From Actinomycetota bacterium (GTDB lineage Bacteria > Actinomycetota > Actinomycetes > Nanopelagicales > Nanopelagicaceae), in the NCBI GenBank assembly GCA_026392935.1, contig JAPLBE010000011.1:124001-188000 (forward strand): a DNA stretch of 64,000 bases. The letters are read 5' to 3'. Within the stretch, counting starts at the first letter, position 1. Every line of letters begins with the position of its first letter. Under the pieces are notes generated by a model that worked only from the letters and a program-made list of their open reading frames with translations, searched no databases and was not told the origin of the DNA. The translations under genes and the position numbers were made by a program. This document shows positions 1 to 11,275 of the stretch, piece after piece.

Positions 1-528
1 CTTACTCCAAATGCAGTAACTCTCATCGGAGCCACTGGCGTTGTTCTATCTGCGGCTTATTTCTACTCGACAGAACGCTATTTCGTAGGAACCTTGGTCA
101 TCACCCTTTTCATTTTCAGCGATTTATTTGATGGTGCAATGGCTCGTATCTCACAAAAGGGTGCAAGTGCATGGGGCGGATTCTTAGATTCCACTATCGA
201 TCGCATTACTGATTCTGCAATCGTCATCAGCGTTCTCATCTCGCTGGTGCGTAACGACGACTCACTGAGCTATGTAGTAATCGTAACTCTGGTCTCTGGA
301 ATTTTGATTCCATATATCCGCGCTAAAGCTGAAAGTTTTAACATTGCGTGCAGCGTTGGCATTGCCGAACGCACAGAACGATTAATAGTCTCGTTAACAG
401 CGATTGGATTTCACGGACTCGGTGTGCCATACGCCTTGGCAATTGGATTTTGGATCCTCGCAGTTTTAGGAGTTGTTACCGTGATCCAGAGAATGCTTGT
501 CGTTCGTAAAGGTCTGCAAATTCGATGA
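1..528 (+). CDS. pgsA: CDP-alcohol phosphatidyltransferase (phosphatidylinositol phosphate synthase-like), 5' truncated by window edge
   Basis: Frame 1 open from base 1; DLFDGAMARISQKGASAWGGFLDSTIDRITD matches the CDP-alcohol phosphatidyltransferase motif; followed by acyltransferase and pimA. Confidence 0.85.
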   Translation, partial: LTPNAVTLIGATGVVLSAAYFYSTERYFVGTLVITLFIFSDLFDGAMARISQKGASAWGGFLDSTIDRITDSAIVISVLISLVRNDDSLSYVVIVTLVSGILIPYIRAKAESFNIACSVGIAERTERLIVSLTAIGFHGLGVPYALAIGFWILAVLGVVTVIQRMLVVRKGLQIR

Positions 529-1409
529 AGGAACGATTATCCGCTTTAGCGTATTTTGCTGGCTGGAGAATTGTGAGATCACTGCCGGAAAAAACTGCCT
601 ATAAGCTTTTCTCTCGAATCAGTTCAATCATGTTCGCACGCGGTGGTTCAAGTGTTGAGCGCCTACGATTTAATTTATCGCGAGTTTCACCTCATTTGAA
701 GTCCACTGAATTAGATGAGCTCGTTCGAAAATCATTAGATTCATACCTTCGATATTGGTGCGACACTTTTCGAATTCAAGATTGGTCAAAGGATCGAATC
801 CATAAGTCGGTCTCCCTGCGCAATGAACATCTTCTTCTTGACCCAATGAAAGACGGACGTGGAGTAGTCATAATCCTTCCTCATTCCGGTAACTGGGATC
901 ACGCTGGCGCTTATTTCTGTTCGTTGGGAATTCAACTCGTCACAGTCGCAGAACGCTTAAAGCCTGAAGCTCTCTTCGTTAAATTCCTTGAGTACCGGCA
1001 ATCAATGGGGTTCGAAGTTCTGGGTCTAGATGCTCGTTCTTTTGGAACGCTTATGAACCGAGCCCGTGAGAAAAGATTGATTGCTCTCGTTGCAGATCGC
1101 GATTTATCTCGCTCTGGTATCGACGTGAATTTTTTTGGCTTTACAGCGCGGATGCCAGCTGGACCAGCGTTGCTAGCTATTCGTACAGGAATTCCGTTGG
1201 TAGTTGCACACGTGAGTTACACAGCGAATGGAATTCATATCGATTTCAACGAGGTGGATGTTCCATCTCTAGGCGATGAAACAGAGCGTATAAAAACTAT
1301 TGTGCAAAGGTCAGCAGATCTCTTTGCTCAAGGAATTTCAGAACATCCAGAAGACTGGCATATGCTTCAGAGAATCTGGATTGATGGCGATTTCAAGGAG
1401 CGTGAATAA
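525..1409 (+). CDS. Phosphatidylinositol mannoside acyltransferase (lauroyl acyltransferase family)
   Basis: LPHSGNWDHAG (HxxxxD-type acyltransferase motif); position between pgsA and pimA. Confidence 0.85.
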   Translation: MKERLSALAYFAGWRIVRSLPEKTAYKLFSRISSIMFARGGSSVERLRFNLSRVSPHLKSTELDELVRKSLDSYLRYWCDTFRIQDWSKDRIHKSVSLRNEHLLLDPMKDGRGVVIILPHSGNWDHAGAYFCSLGIQLVTVAERLKPEALFVKFLEYRQSMGFEVLGLDARSFGTLMNRAREKRLIALVADRDLSRSGIDVNFFGFTARMPAGPALLAIRTGIPLVVAHVSYTANGIHIDFNEVDVPSLGDETERIKTIVQRSADLFAQGISEHPEDWHMLQRIWIDGDFKERE

Positions 1410-2584
1410 TGCCACTTGGAAAGAAAAGAATCGGAATTGTGTGTCCGTACGGTTGGGATACACCCGGTGGAGTTCAAAGTCATGTCCGAGATTTGGCCGA
1501 ATATCTGATTGCACAAGGACACACGGTTTCAGTTCTCGCACCAGCAATTAATGAGGATGCACTGCCTGAATACGTCACAAGTGCAGGTCGTCCAATTTCG
1601 ATTCCCTATAACGGCGCTGTAGCCCGAATTCTTTTTGGTCCAGTCGTCTTTGCTCGGGTGAAATCCTGGATAAGTAATGGAAACTTTGATCTCTTGCATT
1701 TGCATGAACCAGCAATTCCGTCGATTTCGTTACTGGCATGCTGGGCAGCAGAAGGTCCGCTGGTAGGTACTTTCCATGCGGCATCAACTAGACAGAAGAT
1801 TGCCTTTGCTATTACACCGTTTATTGAACCTGTAATTGAAAAACTCACAGCTCGAATTGCAGTCAGTGAGGCGGCGCGGGAAACTCTGCAAATACATCTT
1901 GATACCGATGCCGTAGTAGTTCCAAATGGAATTTACGCAAAACGTTATGCGAACGCCCAAGTTGATGAGCGCTGGAGTGGCAACACTATCGGCTTTATTG
2001 GAAGATTCGAGGAACCTCGTAAGGGACTTTCAATTTTGATAGATGCATTACCAAGAATTATCACCGCCATTCCTGATGTAAGAGTTATTGTTGCTGGTCC
2101 AGGAAATCCTGCAGATGTACTTGAAGAGATGCAACCAGAGCTCCGAAATCGGTTTACATTTCTAGGTCGAATTTCAGAGCAAGAAAAGGCGAATTTCATG
2201 TCTTCGGTAGCTATTTATGTCGCTCCCAATACTGGCGGAGAATCGTTTGGAATCATTCTTGCAGAGGCACTCGCTGGTGGTGCGTCGGTATTAGCAAGTG
2301 ACATTCCTGCTTTTGATTCATTGCTTGGGCATGGGAAATACGGAACACTTTTTCAATCAGAGAGTTCGGCAGATTTATCTTCAAAAGCGATTGAGCTTTT
2401 CGGCAACCCTTCAAAGCGAAAAGAGTTGGCTCTCAAGGGCAGTGAATATGCGAAGAGCTTTGATTGGGATGTTGTAGCAGAAAGCATTTACGATATCTAT
2501 GAAATGGCCATGGTTGGCTCGACCGGAGTAACTCTCTCATCAGATAATAGAGCGTGGAATAAATTGCTTGGGAGAAATTCATGA
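1409..2584 (+). CDS. pimA: GT4 glycosyltransferase, phosphatidyl-myo-inositol mannosyltransferase
   Basis: GIVCPYGWDTPGGVQSHVRDLAEYL N-terminus, GRFEEPRKGL, ESFGIILAEALAGG; gene order. Confidence 0.88.
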   Translation: MPLGKKRIGIVCPYGWDTPGGVQSHVRDLAEYLIAQGHTVSVLAPAINEDALPEYVTSAGRPISIPYNGAVARILFGPVVFARVKSWISNGNFDLLHLHEPAIPSISLLACWAAEGPLVGTFHAASTRQKIAFAITPFIEPVIEKLTARIAVSEAARETLQIHLDTDAVVVPNGIYAKRYANAQVDERWSGNTIGFIGRFEEPRKGLSILIDALPRIITAIPDVRVIVAGPGNPADVLEEMQPELRNRFTFLGRISEQEKANFMSSVAIYVAPNTGGESFGIILAEALAGGASVLASDIPAFDSLLGHGKYGTLFQSESSADLSSKAIELFGNPSKRKELALKGSEYAKSFDWDVVAESIYDIYEMAMVGSTGVTLSSDNRAWNKLLGRNS

Positions 2585-3084
2585 ATAAGTATTTTGTTGG
2601 TTTTTCTGCGATAGCAATCCTTGGTTGGTATCTCTCATTTCTGGCAACTCGTCTTGATCGGTTGCATGGAAGAGTTGAAACTAGTTGGGCTAATCTTGAT
2701 GGGCTGCTCCAGCGAAGAGCGGCAATAGCAATTGAAATTGCTCGTTCTGAAATTGCAGATCCAGCTTCGGCCCTACTTCTGACATTTACTGCTCATCAAG
2801 CTCGTGAGGCGAGTGTTCGCGATCGCTCCCAAGCTGAATCCGGTCTCACCGGAGCGCTCGGAATCTTGCTTGAGAACGCAGAGAGTATTTCCTCGCCGAT
2901 CGAACTTAGTCTTGTGCAAGAACTTGATGAGTTAACGGCCAAGATTAAAGTTGCTATCGCAATGCATATTGAAGCGGTAACGCGAACACAGATGGTCCGA
3001 AAGAAATTTCTCATAAGAGTCTTCAGATTAGCGGGCCACGCACCGGAGCCCATGATTTACGAATTTGAAGGCGATGTTTTCTAA
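2581..3084 (+). CDS. LemA-like membrane protein
   Basis: N-terminal TM segment then RVETSWANLDGLLQRRAAIAIEIARS, LemA-like; overlaps pimA stop. Confidence 0.55.
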   Translation: MNKYFVGFSAIAILGWYLSFLATRLDRLHGRVETSWANLDGLLQRRAAIAIEIARSEIADPASALLLTFTAHQAREASVRDRSQAESGLTGALGILLENAESISSPIELSLVQELDELTAKIKVAIAMHIEAVTRTQMVRKKFLIRVFRLAGHAPEPMIYEFEGDVF

Positions 3085-4108
3085 GAAAATTGCAACGGTT
3101 ACTGTTGCGCTCATTTCAATCGCAGTCATTGCAGTGGCTGTCCTTAATCCGAACACTTTTTCTTCCGTGGAAAATCCTTTTTTAAAATCCGAACCGACTA
3201 ATTCGATAAGCGGTCGCGAAGGGGGAGACGGACCTGTATTGGTGGTCAAGATTGATGACACCAAAGCATCTCATCCACAGATTGGTATTGAAGATGCAGA
3301 TTTGGTTTACATCGAGCAAGTTGAAGGTGGACTCACTCGATTGGCAGCAGTGTTCTCTTCAAAAATCCCAACGCGAATTGGTTCGGTGCGCTCTTCTCGG
3401 GTTTCAGATATCGAATTACTTGCTCAATTTGGTCGAGTTGGCTTCGCTTACAGTGGAGCGCAGAGCAAGTTCAGACCAGTACTGGCAGCAGCGAATCTAG
3501 AAAATTTGAGTGCCGAAAGAAATTCCGCACAGATTTATACAACCGATCCCTCCAGAATTCAGCCGTATGCAATGGTTCTTCGTGCTGATTTATTGCTGCA
3601 GTCGATCGCAGAGAAAGGAATTACTTTGGCACAGTCCAAAGCTATGGGTTGGACATTCGGTAGCGCGCCAGAAACTGGCCGAAGGGTTTCGAATATCAAA
3701 CTGTTATGGCCTGCGAGTTCCTACGATGCTGCATGGTCAGCGCAAGAGAATCGATGGTTACTCAGCCATCAAAATCAACCAAACCTTTCTGATTCTGGGA
3801 TTCAACTTGGAGCCTCAACTCTCGTCATTCAAAAAGTTTTGATTACGCCTTCAATTTACAAAGATAAAGTGGGTGGTGTCACTCCATTTTCAGCAACCGT
3901 TGGCACCGGCACTGGATACATTGCACGAAATGGAAAAGTCTTTCCTGCGAGATGGAATCGTGCGACTGCAGATTCCGGAACTACCTGGACCGATTTGGCG
4001 GGTGAGGAAATTACCTTCGAAAAAGGTCAGATTTGGGTTGCTCTTGTAGATAAAGAGCCTGTTTTCACTGATGTAATCGCGGATGCAACAAAGCCCGGTT
4101 CAAAGTAG
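3065..4108 (+). CDS. DUF3048 domain-containing (YerB-like) exported protein
   Basis: VKIDDTKASHPQIGIEDADLVYIEQVEGGLTRLAAVFSSKIPTRIGSVRSSR is typical of DUF3048. Confidence 0.8.
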   Translation: MKAMFSKKIATVTVALISIAVIAVAVLNPNTFSSVENPFLKSEPTNSISGREGGDGPVLVVKIDDTKASHPQIGIEDADLVYIEQVEGGLTRLAAVFSSKIPTRIGSVRSSRVSDIELLAQFGRVGFAYSGAQSKFRPVLAAANLENLSAERNSAQIYTTDPSRIQPYAMVLRADLLLQSIAEKGITLAQSKAMGWTFGSAPETGRRVSNIKLLWPASSYDAAWSAQENRWLLSHQNQPNLSDSGIQLGASTLVIQKVLITPSIYKDKVGGVTPFSATVGTGTGYIARNGKVFPARWNRATADSGTTWTDLAGEEITFEKGQIWVALVDKEPVFTDVIADATKPGSK

Positions 4109-4144
4109 ACTTGCCAGCCTGACTATCACCTAGGAGTTTTTATT

Positions 4145-5032
4145 ATGTCTGAAGCAACTGGCACTGCACGCGTAAAGCGCGGAATGGCAGAGATGCTCAA
4201 AGGCGGCGTCATCATGGACGTTGTCAACGTTGAGCAAGCAAAGATTGCAGAAGATGCTGGCGCATGTGCGGTGATGGCCCTGGAACGCGTGCCTGCTGAT
4301 ATTCGCGCCCAAGGTGGAGTAGCGCGTATGTCAGATCCTGACATGATCCAAAAGATTCAAGCTGCTGTTTCTATTCCCGTAATGGCAAAGGTACGTATTG
4401 GCCACTTTGTGGAAGCACAAATTATTGAAAGTCTCGGCGTTGATTACATCGATGAATCCGAAGTACTTACTCCGGCTGACTACACCAACCATATTGAGAA
4501 GTGGAACTTCAAGGTTCCGTTTGTATGCGGCGCTACCAATCTTGGCGAAGCGTTACGTCGCATTAATGAAGGCGCAGCAATGATTCGCTCAAAGGGCGAA
4601 GCCGGTACAGGTGATGTTTCTAATGCGATGACACATATGCGCACAATTGGTGGCGAGATAAGACGTCTTACATCAATGCGTGAAGACGAGCTCTACGTTG
4701 CAGCGAAGGAATTGCAAGCTCCGTACGCTCTCGTAAAGGAAGTTGCCGAGACTGGAAAACTTCCAGTGGTACTTTTCACGGCTGGTGGAATTGCGACTCC
4801 CGCAGATGCTGCTCTGATGATGCAGATGGGCGCCGACGGAGTTTTCATTGGCTCAGGAATTTTCAAATCAGGAAATCCAGCACACCGTGCGGCAGCATGC
4901 GTCAAGGCAACTACTTTCTATCAGGATGCAAAAGTACTTGCTGATGTCTCTCGCGGTTTGGGTGAAGCAATGGTTGGAATAAATGTCGCAGATATTCCTG
5001 TTCCTCACAGACTCGCTGATCGCGGCTGGTAA
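4145..5032 (+). CDS. pdxS: Pyridoxal 5'-phosphate synthase lyase subunit PdxS
   Basis: [48 protein letters not shown] taggag upstream. Confidence 0.98.
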   Translation: MSEATGTARVKRGMAEMLKGGVIMDVVNVEQAKIAEDAGACAVMALERVPADIRAQGGVARMSDPDMIQKIQAAVSIPVMAKVRIGHFVEAQIIESLGVDYIDESEVLTPADYTNHIEKWNFKVPFVCGATNLGEALRRINEGAAMIRSKGEAGTGDVSNAMTHMRTIGGEIRRLTSMREDELYVAAKELQAPYALVKEVAETGKLPVVLFTAGGIATPADAALMMQMGADGVFIGSGIFKSGNPAHRAAACVKATTFYQDAKVLADVSRGLGEAMVGINVADIPVPHRLADRGW

Positions 5033-5051
5033 TTAAGTACCGTTGAAGTAA

Positions 5052-5624
5052 ATGCGTGTTGGTGTCCTTGCCCTGCAAGGTGATTTCAGAGAACACATTG
5101 CTGCCGCTCAGGCATGCGGTCATGATGCAATAGAGGTTCGGACCGAAGCCGAACTTAACTCGATTGACGCATTGATTTTGCCCGGGGGAGAATCAACAAC
5201 AATTATTCACCTTGCCCAAACATTCAATCTTTTTCAACCAATTAAAGACCGCATCCGAGATGGAATTGCTGTTTACGGTTCGTGCGCTGGAATGATTCTT
5301 TTGGCAGATCGAATTATTGATGGAGCAAAGAATCAAAAGACTTTTGGCGGACTTGATATTACTGTCCGACGAAATGCCTTCGGTAGACAAGTTGATTCCT
5401 TTGAATCGGATATTGATTTCAACGGCGCCACACTCAAGGCCGTTTTCATCCGCGCACCCTGGGTCGAAGAGAACGGAAAAGGCGTCGAAGTCCTATCAAC
5501 AGCAGCGGGCCATCCCGTGGCGGTCCGTCAGGGAAAAATACTCGCAACTAGTTTCCACCCCGAGTTAACCGCAGATTTAGCAGTGCATAGGTACTTTTTT
5601 GATGAGATCTGCAAAAGCGGATAA
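5052..5624 (+). CDS. pdxT: Pyridoxal 5'-phosphate synthase glutaminase subunit PdxT
   Basis: GVLALQGDFREH, LPGGESTT, GSCAGMI, FHPEL. Confidence 0.97.
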   Translation: MRVGVLALQGDFREHIAAAQACGHDAIEVRTEAELNSIDALILPGGESTTIIHLAQTFNLFQPIKDRIRDGIAVYGSCAGMILLADRIIDGAKNQKTFGGLDITVRRNAFGRQVDSFESDIDFNGATLKAVFIRAPWVEENGKGVEVLSTAAGHPVAVRQGKILATSFHPELTADLAVHRYFFDEICKSG

Positions 5625-5680
5625 AGTTCAGCTTCTAAGGCGCGAAGGCGAATCTTCCGCACTGTAATCGAGGTGATCTG

Positions 5681-6433
5681 ATGTCAGGCCATTCCAAGTG
5701 GGCTACCACTAAACATAAGAAGGCAGTCATCGATAGCCGTCGCGCAAAGAATTTTGCAAAGCTCATCAAGGCAATTGAAGTTGCATCACGTAATGGTGGT
5801 CCGGAAGTTGATGGCAACCCAACGCTCTTTGATGCAATCGCTAAAGCGAAGAAGAACTCAATGCCTGCCGACAATATCGAACGGGCAGTAAAGCGCGGAG
5901 CGGGGCTTGAATCCGGCGGCGCTGATTGGCAAACGATTATGTATGAAGGTTATGGACCCAACGGCGTAGCGATCATGATTGAGTGTTTATCCGATAATCG
6001 AAACCGCGCCGCGTCAGAAGTTCGCGTTGCCGTAACTCGCAACGGCGGAACGATGGCAGATCCAGGTTCTGTTTCATATTTGTTTAATCGCAAGGGCGTC
6101 ATAATCGTCAATAAAGCTATTGGTGCAACGGAAGATTCAATTCTGGAAGCTGCTTTAGATGCTGGTGTCGAAGAAGTGAATGACCTTGGAGAGTCCTTTG
6201 AAGTTGTGTGCGAAGCAAGTGACTTAGTCGCTGCTAGAACTGCGCTGCAGGCTTCGGGGATAGATTACGAATCTGCTGACTCATCATTCTTGCCATCGAT
6301 GCAGATTCCCTTGGATGCCGACGGGGCGCAAAAAGTATTTGAACTCATCGATGCGATTGAAGAGTTAGACGATGTGCAGAATGTGTATTCAAATTTTGAT
6401 GTATCAGATGAGGTCATGGCGAGCCTTTCTTAA
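5681..6433 (+). CDS. YebC/PmpR family regulatory protein
   Basis: [28 protein letters not shown] signature. Confidence 0.96.
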   Translation: MSGHSKWATTKHKKAVIDSRRAKNFAKLIKAIEVASRNGGPEVDGNPTLFDAIAKAKKNSMPADNIERAVKRGAGLESGGADWQTIMYEGYGPNGVAIMIECLSDNRNRAASEVRVAVTRNGGTMADPGSVSYLFNRKGVIIVNKAIGATEDSILEAALDAGVEEVNDLGESFEVVCEASDLVAARTALQASGIDYESADSSFLPSMQIPLDADGAQKVFELIDAIEELDDVQNVYSNFDVSDEVMASLS

Positions 6434-6466
6434 GGTACAGGGCACTTAGGCCTAGGCTTGGAAGTT

Positions 6467-7021
6467 ATGAGCCACACTGTTCGTCGAGTTCTCGGGGTTG
6501 ACCCTGGTCTTACTCGCTGCGGAATCGGTGTTGTGCAGGGTGCTATCGGCAAGGATCTTTCTTTGCTTGGAGTTGGCGTTATTTTGACACCGCCTGATGC
6601 ACCTCTTGAAAAACGTCTTCTGCAACTTGAAAAAGAACTAGAAGAGTGGATTGAACTTCACAAGCCAGATGTTATTGCAGTAGAAAGAGTTTTCTCGCAA
6701 CACAATGTACGCACAGTGATGGGTACCGGTCAGGCCGCCGGTGTTGCACTACTTGTTGCAGCGAGGCGAGATATTCCAGTGATGATGCATACTCCGTCAG
6801 AAGTTAAAGCTGCCGTTACTGGTTCTGGTCGAGCCAATAAAGCTCAAGTTGCTGAGATGGTGAAGCGATTGCTTCATCTTGAAGTTATTCCGAAACCGGT
6901 CGACAGCACAGATGCTCTTGCGCTAGCAATCTGCCATATTTGGCGAGGTGGAGGAAATTTACGAATTGAAGAAGCGCTAACAAAAGAGAAATCGCGCATA
7001 TCTAAATTGGTGAAGAAATGA
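6467..7021 (+). CDS. ruvC: Holliday junction resolvase RuvC (ORF track begins at TTG 6458)
   Basis: [17 protein letters not shown]; followed by ruvA and ruvB. Confidence 0.95.
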   Translation: MSHTVRRVLGVDPGLTRCGIGVVQGAIGKDLSLLGVGVILTPPDAPLEKRLLQLEKELEEWIELHKPDVIAVERVFSQHNVRTVMGTGQAAGVALLVAARRDIPVMMHTPSEVKAAVTGSGRANKAQVAEMVKRLLHLEVIPKPVDSTDALALAICHIWRGGGNLRIEEALTKEKSRISKLVKK

Positions 7022-7626
7022 TTTCAACACTTACTGGGGTAGTACGTTTTATTGGACTGGATAAGGCAGTGATTGAAGTTGGTGGAGTAGGACTTTCAGT
7101 CTCCATTACGGGACCAACAAGCACAGCGCTGAATTTAGGCGCTCAAGCCCATCTCTTTACCTCACTCGTAGTGAGAGAAGACTCCCTCACGCTTTTCGGT
7201 TTCTTAGATGAAGAGAGTCGAGCTACTTTTGAATTGCTACAAACAGTCTCCGGAATAGGTCCAAAAGTTGCTCTTGCAATTTTAGGAGCCCACACACCGG
7301 ATTCATTAGCTCGAGCAATCGCGCAAGAAGATATTAAGTCGATTGAGAAAGTGCCTGGCATTGGAAAGAAAGGTGCACAGCGATTAGTGCTGGAACTGAA
7401 AGGAAAGATCTCAGATTTTGGTGGAGGTGGACGCGCGCAAACACATCAACCTGTGTGGCGAGAACAACTTACTTCGGCACTCATTTCCTTGGGTTTTACA
7501 GCAAAGGATTCAGATACATCAATTAATGAAATGATCTCCTCACTTGCTGAAGATGGTTTAGATGCCTCAAAAATTGAACTCTCCGAACTTCTTAAGAAGA
7601 CATTACAGAGAGGACGGCGGTCATAA
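7018..7626 (+). CDS. ruvA: Holliday junction DNA helicase subunit RuvA
   Basis: [25 protein letters not shown]; HhH motifs [12 protein letters not shown] and [16 protein letters not shown]. Confidence 0.96.
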   Translation: MISTLTGVVRFIGLDKAVIEVGGVGLSVSITGPTSTALNLGAQAHLFTSLVVREDSLTLFGFLDEESRATFELLQTVSGIGPKVALAILGAHTPDSLARAIAQEDIKSIEKVPGIGKKGAQRLVLELKGKISDFGGGGRAQTHQPVWREQLTSALISLGFTAKDSDTSINEMISSLAEDGLDASKIELSELLKKTLQRGRRS

Positions 7627-8667
7627 ATGAGCGAGGATCGCTTGGTAGCGTCAGAATCGCACTCCGAAGAGAGCTCTGTTGAGCATGCACTTCGCCCTAA
7701 AACACTGAAGGACTTTATTGGCCAACATCGCGTACGCGAACAGATTGATGTTCTGCTGAGTGCAGCAAGAAAACGTGGATCAGCGGCAGATCATATTTTG
7801 CTTTCTGGTCCACCAGGATTGGGTAAGACAACGTTAGCCATGATTTTGGCGAGTGAGATGAATACTCCTATTCGCATCACAAGTGGTCCAGCAATTACCC
7901 ACGCAGGGGATTTAGCAGCGATTCTCTCCTCTTTGGTTGAGGGCGAGATTCTCTTCCTCGATGAAATTCATCGCTTGCCTCGACCTGCCGAAGAGTTGCT
8001 GTACTTGGCGATGGAAGATTTCCGAGTTGATATCGTCGTAGGAAAAGGACCAGGAGCCACTGCGATACCACTCCAACTTCCGCATTTCACATTAGTAGGT
8101 GCAACGACACGAGCAGGATTATTGCCTTCACCGTTACGTGATCGTTTCGGTTTTACCGCGCATTTAGATTTTTACGATGCTTCAGAACTTGAGGAAGTGA
8201 TTTCTCGCAGTGCGGCACTTCTCACTTTAGAGATTGATAAAAAGGCTATCGCTGAGATTGCCGGCAGATCTCGAGGAACACCGCGAATCGCAAATCGCTT
8301 GCTTCGACGTGTTCGAGATTTCGCGCAAGTGCGCGGTTCAAATATTCTTACCCATGCCGATGCAATTAAAGCGCTGGAAATGTATGAAGTTGATGAGAAG
8401 GGACTCGATCGACTTGATCGATCAGTACTACTTGCACTCATAGAAAGATTTAATGGGGGACCAGTAGGGCTTTCAACTCTTGCAATAGCAGTGGGAGAAG
8501 AGACCGAAACTGTAGAATCGGTAGCTGAGCCGTTCTTGGTCCGAAATGGATTTATGGCACGAACTCCACGAGGCAGAATCGCAACAACATTGGGGTGGGA
8601 ACATGTGGGACGAACACCACCCGCTGGGATTGCCTCTCTTTTCGACACGCCAGCGCTTGACGCCTAG
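7627..8667 (+). CDS. ruvB: Holliday junction DNA helicase RuvB
   Basis: [41 protein letters not shown]. Confidence 0.98.
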   Translation: MSEDRLVASESHSEESSVEHALRPKTLKDFIGQHRVREQIDVLLSAARKRGSAADHILLSGPPGLGKTTLAMILASEMNTPIRITSGPAITHAGDLAAILSSLVEGEILFLDEIHRLPRPAEELLYLAMEDFRVDIVVGKGPGATAIPLQLPHFTLVGATTRAGLLPSPLRDRFGFTAHLDFYDASELEEVISRSAALLTLEIDKKAIAEIAGRSRGTPRIANRLLRRVRDFAQVRGSNILTHADAIKALEMYEVDEKGLDRLDRSVLLALIERFNGGPVGLSTLAIAVGEETETVESVAEPFLVRNGFMARTPRGRIATTLGWEHVGRTPPAGIASLFDTPALDA

Positions 8668-8678
8668 ACTCTGCTCTT

Positions 8679-10208
8679 ATGTCCACACCTAATAAAACAG
8701 TGAAGACCTCTAGCCGACCAGTTCGCGCCTTAGCTATCTTGGCCGTGATCCTCGTCGGACTCCTCGGCACCGCCCTTATTCAAGGTGCGACATCGGTCAA
8801 ACTTGGTCTCGATTTACGAGGTGGCACGAGTGTCACTCTTCAACCGCGAGCTTCTAATGATGCAAACAAGATCACGTCTGAAGCGATTGATCAAGCGGTT
8901 TCAATCATTCGTCAGCGCGTGAATTCACTCGGTGTTGCTGAATCTGAAGTAACAGCACAAGGAAGTGGAACAAATCGTCAGATTGTTATTTCAGTGCCCG
9001 GAGATTCTGGTCGTCGCGTAGTTGACCTGGTTGGCCAAACTGCCGAACTCCGTTTCCGTCAGGTGCTTGCAGAATCTGGTGCACTCGGTGGAACCGCATC
9101 CGATACCGCAACTCCTGCTGCCGGAGTATCACCAGCTATTAATGCAAAGTTTGCGGCACTTGATTGCTCCAATCCTGCGAACCAGCAAGGCACTGGTGCG
9201 GATTCACCAACTGACACCATTGTTGCTTGTGCACAAAAAGGCACGAGCAAATACATACTTGCACCGGCAGAAGTTTTGGGACGTCAAGTTTCAAAAGCTG
9301 CAGCCGGACTAGATGCACAGGGAGCAAGTGCATGGTACGTAACACTTACATTTAATGGTGAAGGTACAAAGGCATTTGGTGCTCTCACTTCACGAGTTAC
9401 ATCATTGCCATCACCGTCGAATCAAGTAGCAATTGTTCTAGATGGTCTTGTTGTATCAGCTCCAGTAATTAACGAAGCGATCCCGTCAGGAAACGCGCAG
9501 ATTACTGGTTCGTTCTCCCAAGTAGAGGCGCAAGATTTAGCAAACGTTCTTAAATACGGTGCTCTTCCATTGGCATTTGACCGCGGTGAAGTGCAACAAG
9601 TGTCTCCAACTCTAGGTTCAGAGCAGTTGCGTGCAGGATTACTCGCCGGTGCACTAGGCCTCTTTCTTGTAGTGGTGTTCTCAGTGATTTATTACCGCGC
9701 TCTTGGGTTCGTGACAGTCGGCTCTCTCTTAATTGCAGCGGCACTGGCGTACTTACTCTTCTTAGTTCTCGGTGAAGCGATTGGATTTACGCTGACACTG
9801 GCAGGTATTGCAGGAGCAATTGTTGCGATCGGTATTACAGCAGACTCGTTTATTGTCTTCTTCGAACGTGTTCGAGATGAGGCACGTGAAGGTCGTTCTC
9901 TGCGTACCGCTGTAGAGACGGGTTGGGCACGAGCGCGTCACACAATTATCGTGGCGGACATGATCTCCATCTTGGCCGCTGTTCTTCTCTATTTCTTCGC
10001 AGTCGGTGGGGTTCGTGGATTCGCATTTACTTTGGGATTAACCACCCTGGTCGATCTTTTGGTTGTGTTCCTATTCAGCAAGCCAATCGTCACGATTATT
10101 GCTCGCGTCAATTTCTTTGCATCAGGCCATCCGCTCTCAGGATTCTCAAATAAGAGCATTGGTCTGAAGAATTCAACAGCTCAAGTGACACCAACAGTGG
10201 AGGCATAA
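8679..10208 (+). CDS. secD: Protein translocase subunit SecD
   Basis: LGLDLRGGTSVTLQP; SecD/SecF TM architecture; followed by secF. Confidence 0.96.
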   Translation: MSTPNKTVKTSSRPVRALAILAVILVGLLGTALIQGATSVKLGLDLRGGTSVTLQPRASNDANKITSEAIDQAVSIIRQRVNSLGVAESEVTAQGSGTNRQIVISVPGDSGRRVVDLVGQTAELRFRQVLAESGALGGTASDTATPAAGVSPAINAKFAALDCSNPANQQGTGADSPTDTIVACAQKGTSKYILAPAEVLGRQVSKAAAGLDAQGASAWYVTLTFNGEGTKAFGALTSRVTSLPSPSNQVAIVLDGLVVSAPVINEAIPSGNAQITGSFSQVEAQDLANVLKYGALPLAFDRGEVQQVSPTLGSEQLRAGLLAGALGLFLVVVFSVIYYRALGFVTVGSLLIAAALAYLLFLVLGEAIGFTLTLAGIAGAIVAIGITADSFIVFFERVRDEAREGRSLRTAVETGWARARHTIIVADMISILAAVLLYFFAVGGVRGFAFTLGLTTLVDLLVVFLFSKPIVTIIARVNFFASGHPLSGFSNKSIGLKNSTAQVTPTVEA

Positions 10209-10212
10209 GACA

Positions 10213-11262
10213 ATGGCTAAGTTTTCAGGTCTCGGTGGACGTCTCTACTCTGGTGAGACATCATTTAATATTATTGAAAATCGTAAGCGCTGGTACTCCA
10301 TCTCCGCTTTATTCCTCCTTCTCTCATTAGGTGCACTTGTCTTTCAAGGTTTGCATCTAGGGCTCGAGTTCAAGGGTGGCGCTTCATACACACTTAACAA
10401 GACGAACGTTTCTGTAGAACAAGCTCGTGCATCAGTTGAGAACATTGGAATTCCTGGCGAAATCATCGTTCAGAAAATCGGCGATAGTAAAGTTCGGATT
10501 CAAACTGGCGCTGTCACCTCGGCTCAATCCCAGGCAATAGAAACAGCTCTCACATCTACTTTTGATGTCGCCTTAGAATCAATTGATACGCAATTAGTCG
10601 GACCTTCATGGGGTCAGGAGATCACTAAGAAAGCGCTCTATGGACTTTTTGCTTTTCTTTTAGCCGTAATGCTCTTCCTTGCTATGGCTTTCGAACCGAA
10701 AATGGCGATAGCAGCGATTGTTGCAGTTGTTCACGACGTATTCATTACAGTTGGAATTTATGCTGTCGTTGGCTTTGATGTAACACCAGCCACGGTAATT
10801 GGCTTTTTAACTATTCTTGGATATTCCCTCTATGACACTGTTGTTGTGTTCGATAAGGTTCGCGAAAATACCAAGTCGGTCGCCGCAAATTCAAAGCAGA
10901 CATATTCCCAAGCGGCAAACCTTGCAGTGAATCAGACTCTCGTGCGATCAGCAAACACATCGATTATTGCACTGCTACCAGTGGCAGCAATTCTCTTTGT
11001 GGGGGCCGGATTACTTGGTGCCGGCACGCTTAAAGATCTTTCACTAGCACTCTTTATCGGTCTTGCAGTTGGAACATATTCTTCTATCTTTATCGCACCG
11101 CCGTTCCTAGCTCAACTTCGCGAGAAAGAGCCTGCGATGCAAGCTCTTGCAAAGAGAGTTGCTGCACGTGGGGGAGCAGTTCCTGTAGCCGAAGTTAAGG
11201 CAACGAAACCATCCCTTGGAAGTGGTCCTCGCAATCAACCAAAGCGTAAGGGTCGCAAATAA
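10213..11262 (+). CDS. secF: Protein translocase subunit SecF
   Basis: LGLEFKGGASYTL; ILGYSLYDTVVVFDKVREN. Confidence 0.96.
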   Translation: MAKFSGLGGRLYSGETSFNIIENRKRWYSISALFLLLSLGALVFQGLHLGLEFKGGASYTLNKTNVSVEQARASVENIGIPGEIIVQKIGDSKVRIQTGAVTSAQSQAIETALTSTFDVALESIDTQLVGPSWGQEITKKALYGLFAFLLAVMLFLAMAFEPKMAIAAIVAVVHDVFITVGIYAVVGFDVTPATVIGFLTILGYSLYDTVVVFDKVRENTKSVAANSKQTYSQAANLAVNQTLVRSANTSIIALLPVAAILFVGAGLLGAGTLKDLSLALFIGLAVGTYSSIFIAPPFLAQLREKEPAMQALAKRVAARGGAVPVAEVKATKPSLGSGPRNQPKRKGRK

Positions 11263-11275
11263 CTTTTAGGTTTCT

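Noticed and set aside
6447-6460. TAGGCCTA palindrome upstream of ruvC
   Set aside because: 8 bp only; better explained by the TAGGCT -10-like box 8 nt before ATG 6467.
8172-8648. 158-aa minus ORF opposite ruvB
   Set aside because: Ser/Arg-rich shadow ORF without recognisable motifs, inside a conserved gene.
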